Below are positions 51,472 through 60,907 of a DNA stretch of 64,000 nucleotides, piece by piece. The notes beneath the pieces were generated by a model. That model was not told the DNA's origin. It saw only the letters and a list, made by a program, of their open reading frames with translations, and ran no database searches. Source of the DNA: Solidesulfovibrio carbinoliphilus subsp. oakridgensis (GTDB taxonomy: Bacteria > Desulfobacterota > Desulfovibrionia > Desulfovibrionales > Desulfovibrionaceae); contig NZ_CM001368.1 in assembly GCF_000177215.2 (NCBI RefSeq), positions 1,984,001-2,048,000 on the forward strand, given 5' to 3'. Numbering within the stretch: the stretch's first letter is position 1; every line of letters starts with the position of its first letter. Made by a program: the position numbers and the translations under genes.

Positions 51472-53136
51472 ATGACGCTTTTCCGTCGCCTCGTCCTTTT
51501 GGTCGCGGCCTTGCTGTGCCTGCCGGCGACCGCGCTGACCGCCGAGGTCAAAACCTTTGCCGTGGCCCCCTTTGCCGTGCACGGCCCCGAGAAATACCAG
51601 TACCTGAGCCAGGGCGTGCAGAGCATGCTCGAGTCGCGCATGAACTGGCCCGGCCACCTGACGCCCCTGGACAAGGGCAAGGTCGCGGCCCGGCTGGCCA
51701 AGGCGCCGGCCTCCGAGGCCGAGGCCCAGAAGGCCCTGGCCGACATCGGCGCGGATTACCTCGCCTACGGCGCGGTCACGGTATCCGGGGAACAGGCCAG
51801 CATCGACATCATGGTCGTGGGCAAGGGTGGCAAGAAATGGCCGAAAAACCTGAGCACCAAGCTGGCCGACCTGATCCCGGCCATGGAACGCACGGCCCAG
51901 GCCTTGAATAACGAGATCTTCCAGCGCCCGGCCGGCCCGGCCTCGGGCAAGGGCGAGGGCGGCCAGACCATCAACCAGATGAACCCGGATTTCGTGGTCA
52001 ACCAGACCAGCGAAAACCAGAAGGTCTTCCTCAACCCGTCGTTCCGCTACGCCGGCCCCTCCGACACCCCGGGCGTATGGCGCAGCCAGTCCATGCCCAT
52101 CGTCTCCGCCGGCATCTCCGTCGCGGACCTAAACGGCGACGGCCACAACGAAGTGGCCATCCTGACCCAGCACTCGGTCGAGACCTACGTCTACAAGGAC
52201 CGCCAGCTGCTGCCCCTTGGCCGGTACGAGACGCCGCCCAACCTCAAACTCTTGAACATCAGCACCCTTGACGTGAACGGCGACGGCAAGGCCGAAATCA
52301 TCGTCTCGGCCAGCTACTTCAAGGAGCCGCGCTCGTTCATCCTCGGCCTCGAGGGCAACCAGCTCAAACCCCTTTACAAGGACATCAAGCTCTACCTGAA
52401 CGTGGCCGCCGTGCCGCCCGACTTCACCCGCCAGCTCGTGGGCTCCAAGGGCGAACCCAAGGAACTCTTCGTCCAGGGCGTGCACAACGTCATCTTCTCC
52501 GGCGGCCAGCCCCAGCTCTCGACGCGGCTGAACCTGCCGAGCAAGGCCAACCCGTTCAACTTCGTCTATCTGCCCGAGAAAAGCGGCTACAAGGTCGTCT
52601 TGAACGACGACAAGGACCATCTGGTCGTCTACACGGCCAAGGGCGAACGCGTGGCCGCCACCGAGGAGCAGTACTGCGGCTCGGCCATCGGCCTGGAATT
52701 CGACCCGCTCATGGCCCCCATGGACAAGCCCAAGTCCGACTATCTTTGGACCTACTACTACATCCCGCTGCCCATGATCGTGGCCAACCTCGACAAGGAC
52801 GACCGCAGCGAACTGCTCGTCAGCAAGAACATCTCCCTGGCCGCCCAGTTCTTCGAGACCTTCCGCACCTTCTCCCAGGGCGAGATCCACTCCCTGTACT
52901 GGGACGGCGTGGGCATGAACCTCCTGTGGAAGACCCGGCGGATCAAGGGCACCATCACGGGCTACGCCCTGGCCGACATCGACAACGACGGCCAGAAGGA
53001 ACTCGTGGTGTGCTTGAACACCTGGCCCGGCGCCACCGGCACCTCGGCCCGGCGCACCATCGTCCTGGCCTACAAGATCGACACCTCGAACGTCGGCCAG
53101 CCCGGCGAATACGGCATCGACCAGAGCGGGGAATAA
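51472..53136 (+). CDS. Exported FG-GAP/VCBS-repeat protein
   Basis: A 554-residue exported protein (signal MTLFRRLVLLVAALLCLPATALTAEV). The first 150 residues resemble a CsgG/TolB-like domain (KTFAVAPFAVHGPEKYQYLSQGVQSMLESRM). A beta-propeller follows with calcium-type FG-GAP loops ADLNGDGHNEVAIL, LDVNGDGKAEIIVSA, ANLDKDDRSELLVS and ADIDNDGQKELVVC. It probably sits in the periplasm or outer membrane; its ligand is unknown. GGAGGAA precedes ATG 51472. A strong terminator follows. Confidence 0.82.
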   Translation: MTLFRRLVLLVAALLCLPATALTAEVKTFAVAPFAVHGPEKYQYLSQGVQSMLESRMNWPGHLTPLDKGKVAARLAKAPASEAEAQKALADIGADYLAYGAVTVSGEQASIDIMVVGKGGKKWPKNLSTKLADLIPAMERTAQALNNEIFQRPAGPASGKGEGGQTINQMNPDFVVNQTSENQKVFLNPSFRYAGPSDTPGVWRSQSMPIVSAGISVADLNGDGHNEVAILTQHSVETYVYKDRQLLPLGRYETPPNLKLLNISTLDVNGDGKAEIIVSASYFKEPRSFILGLEGNQLKPLYKDIKLYLNVAAVPPDFTRQLVGSKGEPKELFVQGVHNVIFSGGQPQLSTRLNLPSKANPFNFVYLPEKSGYKVVLNDDKDHLVVYTAKGERVAATEEQYCGSAIGLEFDPLMAPMDKPKSDYLWTYYYIPLPMIVANLDKDDRSELLVSKNISLAAQFFETFRTFSQGEIHSLYWDGVGMNLLWKTRRIKGTITGYALADIDNDGQKELVVCLNTWPGATGTSARRTIVLAYKIDTSNVGQPGEYGIDQSGE

Positions 53137-53156
53137 CCCGCCCTACGCGACTCCCG

Positions 53157-53197
53157 GACGGGGGAACCGCATCCTGCGGCGGTTCCCCCGTCTTTTT
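53157..53197 (+). terminator. Rho-independent terminator of the FG-GAP gene
   Basis: GACGGGGGAACCGC (53157-53170) pairs perfectly with GCGGTTCCCCCGTC (53179-53192), followed by five T residues. It begins 20 bases after the stop. Confidence 0.92.
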
Positions 53198-53226
53198 GTG
53201 CAAAAAAAGCTTTTTCCGAGGTCCCT

Positions 53227-54096
53227 TTGTTCGCCTTGTACCTGGCCCAGATCGTCAACTCGGGACTGGCCCTGGGGGCCGTCTACGGCATCATGGCCCT
53301 CGGGTTTTCCCTGATCTTTTCCGCCAGCCGGCTGATCAACTTCGCCCAGGGCGAACTCTTGCTCCTTGGCGGCCTGATCACGGCCACCCTGGCCGGTTCC
53401 ATGCACCTCTCCCCGCTCCTTGCCCTCCTGGCCGCCGTGGCGGCCGGACTGGGGCTTGGCCGGGCCCTTTTCGCCACCACCCTTGGCCTGACCCTTCGCG
53501 CCTCGCCGCTTCGGCAACTCATGCTGACCGTGGCCGCCAGCCTGGTTTTCCAGGGCGTGGCCATCCTGGCCTGGGGCAAGAGCCCGCTCATGCCGCCGCG
53601 CCTCTTGCCGCTGCCGGACCTCCGGCTCGGACCGCTGTTTCTTGGCCGCGACACGGCAACAGCCCTGGTCCTGGCCGTGGCCTGCATGGCCGTTCTCGGG
53701 GTCTTCCTGAACCACACCCGGCTTGGCCGGGCCCTGCGCGCCACCTCGCAAAACGCCGTGGCCGCCCGCCTCCAGGGGGTCAATCCGGTCTTTTGCCACG
53801 CCCTGTCCTTTGCCCTGGCCGGGGCCCTGGCCTCGCTGGCCGCCCTGGCCGTCGGGCCCCAGACCGGCCTTCGCTACGACATGGGCCTTGGGCTCGGGCT
53901 CAAGGGCTTCGCCGCGGCCACCATCGGCGGTTATACCTCCCTTGGCCGGGTCTTCGCCGGCGGCTTGGTCCTCGGCCTGGCCGAGGCGGCCCTGGTGCTG
54001 CTCCTTTCCGGCGAACTCAAGGAAACCGCCACCTACGCGCTCATCATCCTCCTGCTCGTCCTCGTTCCGGGCGAAGGCGAGGCCGACCGCCCATGA
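53227..54096 (+). CDS. livH: Branched-chain amino-acid ABC transporter permease LivH
   Basis: Inner-membrane permease of 289 residues with about eight helices. Family motifs are LAQIVNSGLALGAVYGIMALGFSLIF, SRLINFAQGELLLLGG, LGRALRATSQNAVAARLQGVN and GLGLGLKGFAAATIGG. TTG 53227 is taken as start since a GAGG lies 6 bases upstream and the family N-terminus begins here. It overlaps livM by 4 bases. Confidence 0.9.
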   Translation: MFALYLAQIVNSGLALGAVYGIMALGFSLIFSASRLINFAQGELLLLGGLITATLAGSMHLSPLLALLAAVAAGLGLGRALFATTLGLTLRASPLRQLMLTVAASLVFQGVAILAWGKSPLMPPRLLPLPDLRLGPLFLGRDTATALVLAVACMAVLGVFLNHTRLGRALRATSQNAVAARLQGVNPVFCHALSFALAGALASLAALAVGPQTGLRYDMGLGLGLKGFAAATIGGYTSLGRVFAGGLVLGLAEAALVLLLSGELKETATYALIILLLVLVPGEGEADRP

Positions 54097-55037
54097 CGGC
54101 CCTGCGGCTGCCCCGCCAGGCCTCCCTGGGCCTTTTTTTCGCCGCCCTGGCCCTTGTCGGCCTCGTCACGCCGTCCTACCGGCTGCTCGGCGTCAACCAG
54201 CACCTGTTCCTGGCCTTGAACGTTTTGGCGCTTAATTTCTGCCTGGGCCTCGGCGGCCAGATCTCCCTGGCCCAGGCCGCCTTTGCCGGGCTCGGGGCCT
54301 ACGGCTCGGTCCTTTTGCACGCCCGTTTTCCCGGGGCGACGCTTCTGATCGCGCCGGCGGTGGTCTTTGGCGTGGGCCTGCTGGCCGCGCTCCTGAGCCG
54401 CCCCATGGAACGGCTCGGGGAAGGCTTTCTGGCCATGGCCACCCTGTGCGTGTCCCTGGTCACCATCAACCTGGCCCTGACCCTGGAGGGCCTGACCGGC
54501 GGCTCGGCCGGACTCATGGTCGAAAGCCAGCTCGCCCTGCCCGTGATCGGCCCCCTGGCCGGCGACCGGACCACCTTTTTCCTCTTTTTCGGCCTCATGG
54601 CCCTGGGGGCCTACCTCTTCCAGGCCATGCGCGACAGTCGGCTCGGCCGGGCCCTGGCCGCCTGTCGGGACGACCGTCACGCGGCCTCGAGCCTCGGCAT
54701 CGACCGGCCGGCCGTCCGGGCCGTGTCCTTTGGCCTCGGCGGGGGGCTCTCGGCTGCGGCCGGGGTCATCCACGGCCACTACATCGGCTTCATCAGTCCC
54801 GAGCAGTTCAATCTGGAGCTTTCCCTCAAGGCCCTGCTCTTCCTGGTCATCGGCGGGCCGGGCAACCTGTTGCGCCCGCTTCTGGCCGCCCTGGTCCTCG
54901 AAACGGCCATGGGCTGGCTGCAGGTCCTCGGCGAGGCCCGCACCCTCGTCAACGGACTGCTCCTCGGCACGGCGCTCCTGGTCGGCTACCACCGGGGCCG
55001 GACCGGCCGTCCCCCCTCGCTTCCCTTGCAAAAATGA
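54093..55037 (+). CDS. livM: Branched-chain amino-acid ABC transporter permease LivM
   Basis: Second permease of the transporter, 314 residues. It shows LALNFCLGLGGQISLAQAAFAGLGAYGSVLL, FLAMATLCVSLVTINLAL, DSRLGRALAACRDDRHAASSLGID and ISPEQFNLELSLKALLFLVIGGPGNLLRPL. It is translationally coupled to livH (ATGA) and followed by the binding-protein gene. The ATPase genes livG and livF are not present downstream. Confidence 0.9.
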   Translation: MTALRLPRQASLGLFFAALALVGLVTPSYRLLGVNQHLFLALNVLALNFCLGLGGQISLAQAAFAGLGAYGSVLLHARFPGATLLIAPAVVFGVGLLAALLSRPMERLGEGFLAMATLCVSLVTINLALTLEGLTGGSAGLMVESQLALPVIGPLAGDRTTFFLFFGLMALGAYLFQAMRDSRLGRALAACRDDRHAASSLGIDRPAVRAVSFGLGGGLSAAAGVIHGHYIGFISPEQFNLELSLKALLFLVIGGPGNLLRPLLAALVLETAMGWLQVLGEARTLVNGLLLGTALLVGYHRGRTGRPPSLPLQK

Positions 55038-55108
55038 TTTACACGGCTCCCGTTGCGGTTCAAAATCCCTGTCGCCCTTTCGCGACAATCCGTCCTGGAG
55101 GCTTCCCC

Positions 55109-56278
55109 ATGGCCAAAATCCTTTTGCTGCTCGCCGCCTTCCTGTGCTGGCCGGCCGCATCCGCCCCGGCCCAGCCGGAAGGCGAACCCATCGTCATCGG
55201 CGGCCTGTTCGCCCAGTCCGGCCCGGCCGCCGTGGTCGGCACCCCGAGCAAGCTCGTGGCCGAGATGACCGTCCAGCAGATAAACGACATGGGCGGCATC
55301 CTCGGCCGACCCGTCACCCTCATAAGCTACGACACCGAATCCTCGCCCGATGTGGCCCTGCGGCAAGCCCGCCAGCTCGTCGAGGGCGACAAGGTCCTGG
55401 CCATCATCGGCCCGACGTCCACGGGAGAGGGCCTGGCCGTCAAGAAATACACCGAAGAGAGCCACGTGCCGGTCATCATGACCGTGGGCGGCGACGCCGT
55501 CATCTCCGGCGGCAAGTTCGGGCCCTACGACTGGACCTTCAAGGCCCCCCAGCGCACGGCCACGGCCGTGGCCAAGATCTACGACTACCTCAAGGGCAAA
55601 AACATCGCCAAGATCGCGGTCATGAGCTCCAAGGACGCCTTCGGCCAGGACGGACTGAACGATCTCAAGGAAAACGCGTCGAAGTTCGGCATCGAAATCA
55701 TCGCCGAGGAGACCTTCGATCCCAAGGGCACGGACTTCTCGGCCCAGGCCTTCAAGCTGCAGGCCGCCAAGCCGCAGGCCGTGGTCGTCTGGACCATCGG
55801 ACCGGCCGGGGCCATCGCGGCCAAAAACTTCGCCGCCCTGCCCGGCGACCGGCCGCTTCTCATCCAGTGCCACGGCCAGCCCGGCCCGAGCTACCTGGAA
55901 CTGGCCGGCGAGGCGGCCGGCGGCACGGTCATGCCCGGCACCAAGCTCATGGCCCCGGAATCCCTGCCCGACGAGGACCCGCAAAAGCTCGTCATCGAGA
56001 CCTTCATCAAGGCCTACAAGGACAACGGCATCCAGGAGAAGTTTCCCCTCAACACCCACTCGGGCTACGCCTACGACGCCCTGACCCTCCTGCGGGCCGG
56101 TCTGGAGAAGGCCGGCAAGGCCGATCCCGAAGCCCTGCGCGCCGCCCTGGAGAAACTGCAAAACGTGGTCGGCGTCTCCGGTGTCTACAATCTCTCCTCC
56201 CAGGACCACAACGGCCTGCACGCCGATTCGCTCATCATGCTCATCGTCGACTCCGGCCGCTTCAAACTCGCGCCGTAG
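55109..56278 (+). CDS. livJ: Branched-chain amino-acid ABC transporter binding protein
   Basis: Periplasmic substrate-binding protein of 389 residues. The signal is MAKILLLLAAFLCWPAASAPAQ. The type 1 periplasmic-binding fold shows IVIGGLFAQSGPAAVVGTPSKLVAEM, GPTSTGEGLAVKKYTEESHVP, and IAVMSSKDAFGQDGLNDLKENA. The ligand may be a branched-chain amino acid, another amino acid or a small acid. GGAG precedes ATG 55109. A long hairpin follows the stop. Confidence 0.88.
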   Translation: MAKILLLLAAFLCWPAASAPAQPEGEPIVIGGLFAQSGPAAVVGTPSKLVAEMTVQQINDMGGILGRPVTLISYDTESSPDVALRQARQLVEGDKVLAIIGPTSTGEGLAVKKYTEESHVPVIMTVGGDAVISGGKFGPYDWTFKAPQRTATAVAKIYDYLKGKNIAKIAVMSSKDAFGQDGLNDLKENASKFGIEIIAEETFDPKGTDFSAQAFKLQAAKPQAVVVWTIGPAGAIAAKNFAALPGDRPLLIQCHGQPGPSYLELAGEAAGGTVMPGTKLMAPESLPDEDPQKLVIETFIKAYKDNGIQEKFPLNTHSGYAYDALTLLRAGLEKAGKADPEALRAALEKLQNVVGVSGVYNLSSQDHNGLHADSLIMLIVDSGRFKLAP

Positions 56279-56296
56279 CGGGAGAAAAGAGAAGAT

Positions 56297-56336
56297 GCGA
56301 GAGGGACCCCTTTTTGAAAAAAGGGGTCCCTCTCGC
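56297..56336. terminator. Long inverted repeat after livJ
   Basis: GCGAGAGGGACCCCTTTTT pairs with AAAAAGGGGTCCCTCTCGC almost without a loop, giving about 19 base pairs. It starts 18 bases after the livJ stop behind GGGAGAAAAGAGAAGAT. The T tract inside the stem would serve both directions. Confidence 0.75.
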
Positions 56337-56535
56337 GCTCTCCTCCCCAAAAACTTTCAAAGGGGGCGCGATTGGCCGATAAGTGCTGTTCCCGCAGGCC
56401 TCGCCGGCCACTCGGCCGTCCGTTCCCCCGTCGAGGGGGTCCGGGGGGCCCTCTTCCGGTGACGCCCCCCGGCGGGGTGCAGGGGTGGCGCCCCTGCTTG
56501 CACGCCCGTCCACCCATGCCTTCCTCCCCTCTCCC

Positions 56536-57537
56536 ATGAAGACGCCCGTCCAGACCTTCACCGTCAGCCCGGCCGAGGCCGGGCAGAAGCTGCTCCAGTA
56601 CCTGGCCCGGCGCCTGGGCAGCGGCGTGCCCCAGGCGGCCCTCCAAAAGTTCATCCGCACCGGCCAGGTCCGGCTCGACGGCAAGCGGTGCAAGCCCTTT
56701 GACCGCATCAGCGAGGGCCAGCTCGTGCGTGTGCCGCCCTACGAAACCGACGCGCCCGGCGCGCCGCCCCCGCCGAAGGCCGAAACCGGGACCAGGGGGC
56801 AGGCGCTGCACCTCTTGCGACGGGGCGGGGAACCGGCCCGGCCGGGGGACGGCGGGCGCCGGGACATCGTTTTGGACATCCTCCACGAGGACGACGAGCT
56901 GCTCGTGGTGGTGAAGCCTGCCGGTCTGCCGGTCCATCCGGGCTCCGGCCACCCCTTCGCCCTGACCACGCTGCTGCACGAACGCCATGCCGACGCGCCC
57001 TTCGCCCCGACCCCGGCCCACCGCCTGGACCGGGACACCACGGGCCTTCTCCTGGTGGCCAAGACCTACCGGAAGCTTCGGGCCCTCCACGAGGCCATGG
57101 TGACGGGCGCGGCCCGCAAGGATTATTTCGCCTGGGTCCGGGGCCGGTGGCTTCTGGGCGAGGAAGGCGAGTGGCTGACCCTTCGCGACCGGCTGGCCAA
57201 GGAAGGGGGTCCGGGACGCCAGCGGGTGGAGGCGTCGGAGGCGGGCAAGGAGGCGGTGTCCAAGGTGCGGCTGCTGGCCGCCACGCCCCAGGCGAGCCTC
57301 CTTGAAGTACGCCTGGAAACGGGCCGCACCCAGCAGATCCGGGCCCAACTCGCCTCGCGCGGCTATCCCATCGTCGGGGACGCCAAGTACGGCGGCGGGG
57401 TCCCGCCGCTTTTGCTCCACGCCTGGCGGGTGACACTGCCCGGCGAGGCCTACTGCGTGCCGCCGGACTGGCCCGCGCCCTGGGCCGTCAGCCGACCGAG
57501 GCGGGACACCGTCGACGGCTGCCGGGAAAAACCCTAG
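56536..57537 (+). CDS. RluA-family pseudouridine synthase
   Basis: Isomerises uridine to pseudouridine in ribosomal or transfer RNA; 333 residues. An N-terminal S4 RNA-binding domain (GQKLLQYLARRLGSGVPQAALQKFIRTGQVRLDGKR) precedes the catalytic domain. The catalytic Asp is in HRLDRDTTG (Asp 165), with GLPVHPGSGH and ETGRTQQIRAQLASRGYPIVGDAKYG. The architecture suits RluC or RluD. ATG 56536 is preferred over in-frame upstream starts because it begins the S4 domain. Confidence 0.87.
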   Translation: MKTPVQTFTVSPAEAGQKLLQYLARRLGSGVPQAALQKFIRTGQVRLDGKRCKPFDRISEGQLVRVPPYETDAPGAPPPPKAETGTRGQALHLLRRGGEPARPGDGGRRDIVLDILHEDDELLVVVKPAGLPVHPGSGHPFALTTLLHERHADAPFAPTPAHRLDRDTTGLLLVAKTYRKLRALHEAMVTGAARKDYFAWVRGRWLLGEEGEWLTLRDRLAKEGGPGRQRVEASEAGKEAVSKVRLLAATPQASLLEVRLETGRTQQIRAQLASRGYPIVGDAKYGGGVPPLLLHAWRVTLPGEAYCVPPDWPAPWAVSRPRRDTVDGCREKP

Positions 57538-57602
57538 CGTGGCGTTCTCGAAATTCGTTCATCCGAATTTTAAGAATAAAATATTTAAATAATTATTTTT
57601 TT

Positions 57603-57628
57603 CTAAAAAATACGAGCATATTTTTTAG
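57603..57628. repeat. AT-rich 26-base palindrome B
   Basis: Arms CTAAAAAATA and TATTTTTTAG pair around CGAGCA. The sequence matches palindrome A at 44969 in all but its centre and end bases. It lies 66 bases after the rluA-type gene stop, the same distance as palindrome A from the aconitase stop, inside a 90-base AT-rich island flanked by GCGTTC/GAACGC arms. Confidence 0.6.
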
Positions 57629-57699
57629 CGAACGCTACACGAGCCGTCAGGCCCTCCCACCCCTCCCGGGTTTCCAATGGGCCACGCCCTTTGGCCGCC

Positions 57700-58524
57700 T
57701 CAAGACGTCTCTTGCCCCCGCAGGCCGGCCAGACGGCCGAGGAGGATGGCCCCGGCCTGGGCCACGTTCAGGGAATCGAGGGGCCGGGCCTGGGGAATGC
57801 GGTAGAGGGTCTGGCACCGCTTGCGCACCCCCAGGCGAATGCCCTCGTCCTCGTTGCCAAGGACCAGGACCAGGGGAAATTCCGGCCTGGCGGCCAGCGC
57901 GTTTTCCGCCCCGTCCTCGCCGGCCGCGCCGACGACGGCGAACCCGGCCTCGGCCGCCTCTTCCAGGGCCCGGGACAGGTTGGCCACCTTGGCCACGGGC
58001 AGGCGCGACAGCGTGCCGGCCGAGGCCTTGGCCGCGCCCGGCCCAAGCCGCGCCCCCTCGTGGCGGGGCAGGATGATGCCGCCGCCGCCCAGGGCGTAGA
58101 GCGTGCGGGCCAGCGCCCCGACGTTGCCCGGGTCCTGCACCCGGTCCAGGGCCAGGGCCACCGGCAGCGGGGCGTTTCGGGTCGCTTCGAGCACGTCGTC
58201 AAGGCTCGCCAGTTCGCCGGCGATCAGCCGGGCCAGCACGCCCTGGTGGTTGCCGGGATAGAGCCGGTCGAGGTCGCCTGTCGGCACGAACCGGAAGCGC
58301 ACCCCGGCCTCGCGGCAGGAGGCCACGATGGCGTCGATGTCCGGGCCGCGAAGGCCCTGGCGCAGGAGCACGTCGTCCACGCTCTTGGGCCGTTCGGCCA
58401 ACAATTCGCGCACGGGCTTGCGGCCCGGGAGCATGTCCTCGGGCAGGGTCGGCACAGGCGACTGGGACGGGGACGACAAGGCCGGCGACGGGGCCGGGCG
58501 GCGGGGACGGTCTTGGTGGGACAT
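57700..58524 (-). CDS. rlmB: TrmH/SpoU-family rRNA methyltransferase (RlmB type)
   Basis: 2'-O-methyltransferase of 274 residues, probably for 23S rRNA. The substrate-binding domain (LPGRKPVRELLAERPKSVDDVLLRQG) is followed by the knotted SPOUT domain: ALDRVQDPGNVGALARTLYALG, VLVLGNEDEGIRLGVRKRC and RIPQARPLDSLNVAQAGAILL. ATG 58524 is chosen because AAGGGG lies 3 bases upstream and the longer alternative adds only a basic tail. It is convergent with the pseudouridine synthase. Confidence 0.88.
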   Translation of the reverse strand: MSHQDRPRRPAPSPALSSPSQSPVPTLPEDMLPGRKPVRELLAERPKSVDDVLLRQGLRGPDIDAIVASCREAGVRFRFVPTGDLDRLYPGNHQGVLARLIAGELASLDDVLEATRNAPLPVALALDRVQDPGNVGALARTLYALGGGGIILPRHEGARLGPGAAKASAGTLSRLPVAKVANLSRALEEAAEAGFAVVGAAGEDGAENALAARPEFPLVLVLGNEDEGIRLGVRKRCQTLYRIPQARPLDSLNVAQAGAILLGRLAGLRGQETS

Positions 58525-58703
58525 GCCCCTTGGTGGCGCAAACCGGCCGGGACCACAAGTCTTTTTTCTCCTTGCCTTTTCCCCCAACCTGGACTAATAA
58601 TTTATTAATTATTCAAGAAAATACGACATTTCGATTTCCTTCGCCAACTCCCGGCGCGGCCGACTTCCGGTCCCCGGTCCTTTTCCCCTTCTGGAGACGC
58701 TCG

Positions 58704-60905
58704 ATGGCTCGCAACTTCCTGCTGGCAATCCTCCCGGTCCTGCTCCTCCTTTCCGGCTGCGCCGGAAACAAATACGACAAAAATAACGACATGAAGGCCA
58801 ACCTGGAGCCCGAGGTCTGGGACACCAGCCAGATCTTGAAGGACCTGAAGCGCGGCCGCCCCCTGACCGAACAGGAGAAAAAGGCGCTGGCCTCGCGCGG
58901 GGCCATCCAGTTCGACCTCGACGTCAAGGACAACGAGGAAGTCCAGATGTTCCTCCAGTACTTCTCCATGGACAAGCGCGGCTCCATGGACAAGTGGCTG
59001 CAGCGGGCCGAGCCCCACCTGCCCTATGTCCGGGCGGTGCTGGCCAGCTACAACCTGCCGCCGGACCTGATCGTCCTGCCCTTTATCGAATCCGGGTACA
59101 GCACCATGGCCTATTCGCCGGTCGGGGCCGGCGGCATGTGGCAGTTCATGCCCTACACCGGCCGCCGGTTCGGGCTGACCGTGGACTGGTGGGTGGACGA
59201 GCGCCGCGACCCCTACAAGTCCACCGTGGCCGCGGCCAAGTACCTGACCAAGCTCTACCAGATGTTCGGCGACTGGAACCTGGCGCTCGCCGCCTACAAC
59301 GCCGGCGAAGGCAAGATCTCGCGGGTCATGGCCGCAAGCGGCCAGTGCGACTTCTTCGACATCGCCAAGGACCCCAAGCTGCTGAAGGAAGAGACCCGCC
59401 ACTACGTGCCGAAGTTCCTGGCCGTGCTCAAGATCTTCCAGAACCTCGACACCCTGGGCTTTCACAAGATCAACTGGCAGGCCGGGCCGAACCTCAAGGA
59501 GGTCGGGGCCCCCGGCGGCACGGATCTGGCCGCCCTGGCCCAGGCCTGCGGCCTCTCCTGGGAACAGTTCCGCGAATACAACCCCGGCTTCCGCCGCCGG
59601 GTCAGCCCGCCGGACACCACCGTCAACGTCTACGTGCCCGTGGCCAAGGAGCAGACCGCCCTGGCCTACCTCAATAATCCCGGCAACTACCCGTCGAGCG
59701 GCGTCCAGACCGTGACGGCCGAGGCCGGCGACTCCTGGTGGAACATCGCCCGCCGGGCCGGCATGCCCGTGGCCGAGCTGCGGCAGTTAAACGCCTCCCT
59801 GCCCGAATCCCTGCCGCCCGGCCAGACCGTGCGCGTGGCCCTGAGCGCCTTTAGCGTGGACAACACGGCCCTGGCCGAAGGCCCGGACGCCTGCGCGCCC
59901 AAGCCGCTGGCGGCCTCGGCCAAGCCCCAGCGCCACCGGGTGAACAAGGGCGAATCCATCGGCTCCATCGCCAAGAAGTACGGCGTGGCGCCCAAGGAAC
60001 TGTTGGCCGCCAACAAGATGAAACGCGAGGGCCGGCTGACGCTCGGCTCCTGGCTGGTCATTCCCGGCGGCGCCTCCGGCTCCGCCGGCACGGCCGTGGC
60101 CGCCGCGCCCGCGCCCCAGCCCCTGGCCGGCGGCAAGGCCTCGTCCGGCCCGGCCGTGGCCGAGGCTTCCCACACCGTCCGGCGCGGCGAGACCGTAAGC
60201 GGCATCGCGGCCAAGTACGGCGTCGGCACCGAAGAGCTCCTGGCCGCCAACAAGATGCGCTCGGGCAAGGACCTGCTCGCCGGCCAGCGGCTGGCCATCC
60301 CCGGGACCACCCCGGCCAAGGCCGGCCCGGCCGCCCCGGCCAAGGGCGGGCCCGAACCGCGCCTCACGCCCGAACCCAGACTGTTCGCGGCCGCCACCCC
60401 GGCCGGCGGCTCCTACACCGTCAAGGCGGGCGACACCCTGGCTTCGGTCGGCAAGCATCTGGGCGTCGATCCCAAGGAGCTGGCGGCGGCCAACAAGGAC
60501 GCCGGCGGCAAGCTCCGTCCCGGCGCGACCCTGACCGTGCCCGGTAAGGGGCAGGCCAAGGGCCCGGCCCCAAGCGAGCCGGCCACATCCGCCAAGTCTT
60601 CCAAGGCCGTGGCCCAAAACGAACCCGCCCCGTCGGCCAGGACGCCCAAGCCCCTGGCCCAGGCCCAGGTCCCGACGCCGCTCCCGTCCGCATCGGACAA
60701 GGCCGGACAAGGCGCGGCCAAGTCCCCGCCCCAGGCGGCGGCCAAGCCCGCGGCCAAGGCCGTCAGCTACAAGGTGGAACCCGGGGAAACGGTCTGGGGC
60801 ATTGCCAAGAAATTCAACGTGGAGCCGTCCTCGCTCATGGCCTGGAACAACATTAAGGGCGGCGCCCTCCAGGCCGGCAGCCAGCTCACCATCCGCAAGG
60901 ATTAA
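58704..60905 (+). CDS. mltD: MltD-like lytic transglycosylase with five LysM domains
   Basis: Lipoprotein of 733 residues that cleaves peptidoglycan. The lipobox LLLLSGC gives Cys 19. The SLT domain has LPFIESGYSTMAYSPVGAGGMWQFMPYTGRRFGL (catalytic Glu 129) and LALAAYNAGEGKI. Five LysM modules follow, beginning near TVTAEAGDSWWN, HRVNKGESIG, HTVRRGETVS, YTVKAGDTLA and YKVEPGETVW. The linkers are Ala/Pro/Lys-rich. The E. coli enzyme has two LysM modules, so this is a longer wall-binding tail. GGAG precedes ATG 58704. Confidence 0.9.
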   Translation: MARNFLLAILPVLLLLSGCAGNKYDKNNDMKANLEPEVWDTSQILKDLKRGRPLTEQEKKALASRGAIQFDLDVKDNEEVQMFLQYFSMDKRGSMDKWLQRAEPHLPYVRAVLASYNLPPDLIVLPFIESGYSTMAYSPVGAGGMWQFMPYTGRRFGLTVDWWVDERRDPYKSTVAAAKYLTKLYQMFGDWNLALAAYNAGEGKISRVMAASGQCDFFDIAKDPKLLKEETRHYVPKFLAVLKIFQNLDTLGFHKINWQAGPNLKEVGAPGGTDLAALAQACGLSWEQFREYNPGFRRRVSPPDTTVNVYVPVAKEQTALAYLNNPGNYPSSGVQTVTAEAGDSWWNIARRAGMPVAELRQLNASLPESLPPGQTVRVALSAFSVDNTALAEGPDACAPKPLAASAKPQRHRVNKGESIGSIAKKYGVAPKELLAANKMKREGRLTLGSWLVIPGGASGSAGTAVAAAPAPQPLAGGKASSGPAVAEASHTVRRGETVSGIAAKYGVGTEELLAANKMRSGKDLLAGQRLAIPGTTPAKAGPAAPAKGGPEPRLTPEPRLFAAATPAGGSYTVKAGDTLASVGKHLGVDPKELAAANKDAGGKLRPGATLTVPGKGQAKGPAPSEPATSAKSSKAVAQNEPAPSARTPKPLAQAQVPTPLPSASDKAGQGAAKSPPQAAAKPAAKAVSYKVEPGETVWGIAKKFNVEPSSLMAWNNIKGGALQAGSQLTIRKD

Positions 60906-60907
60906 CC

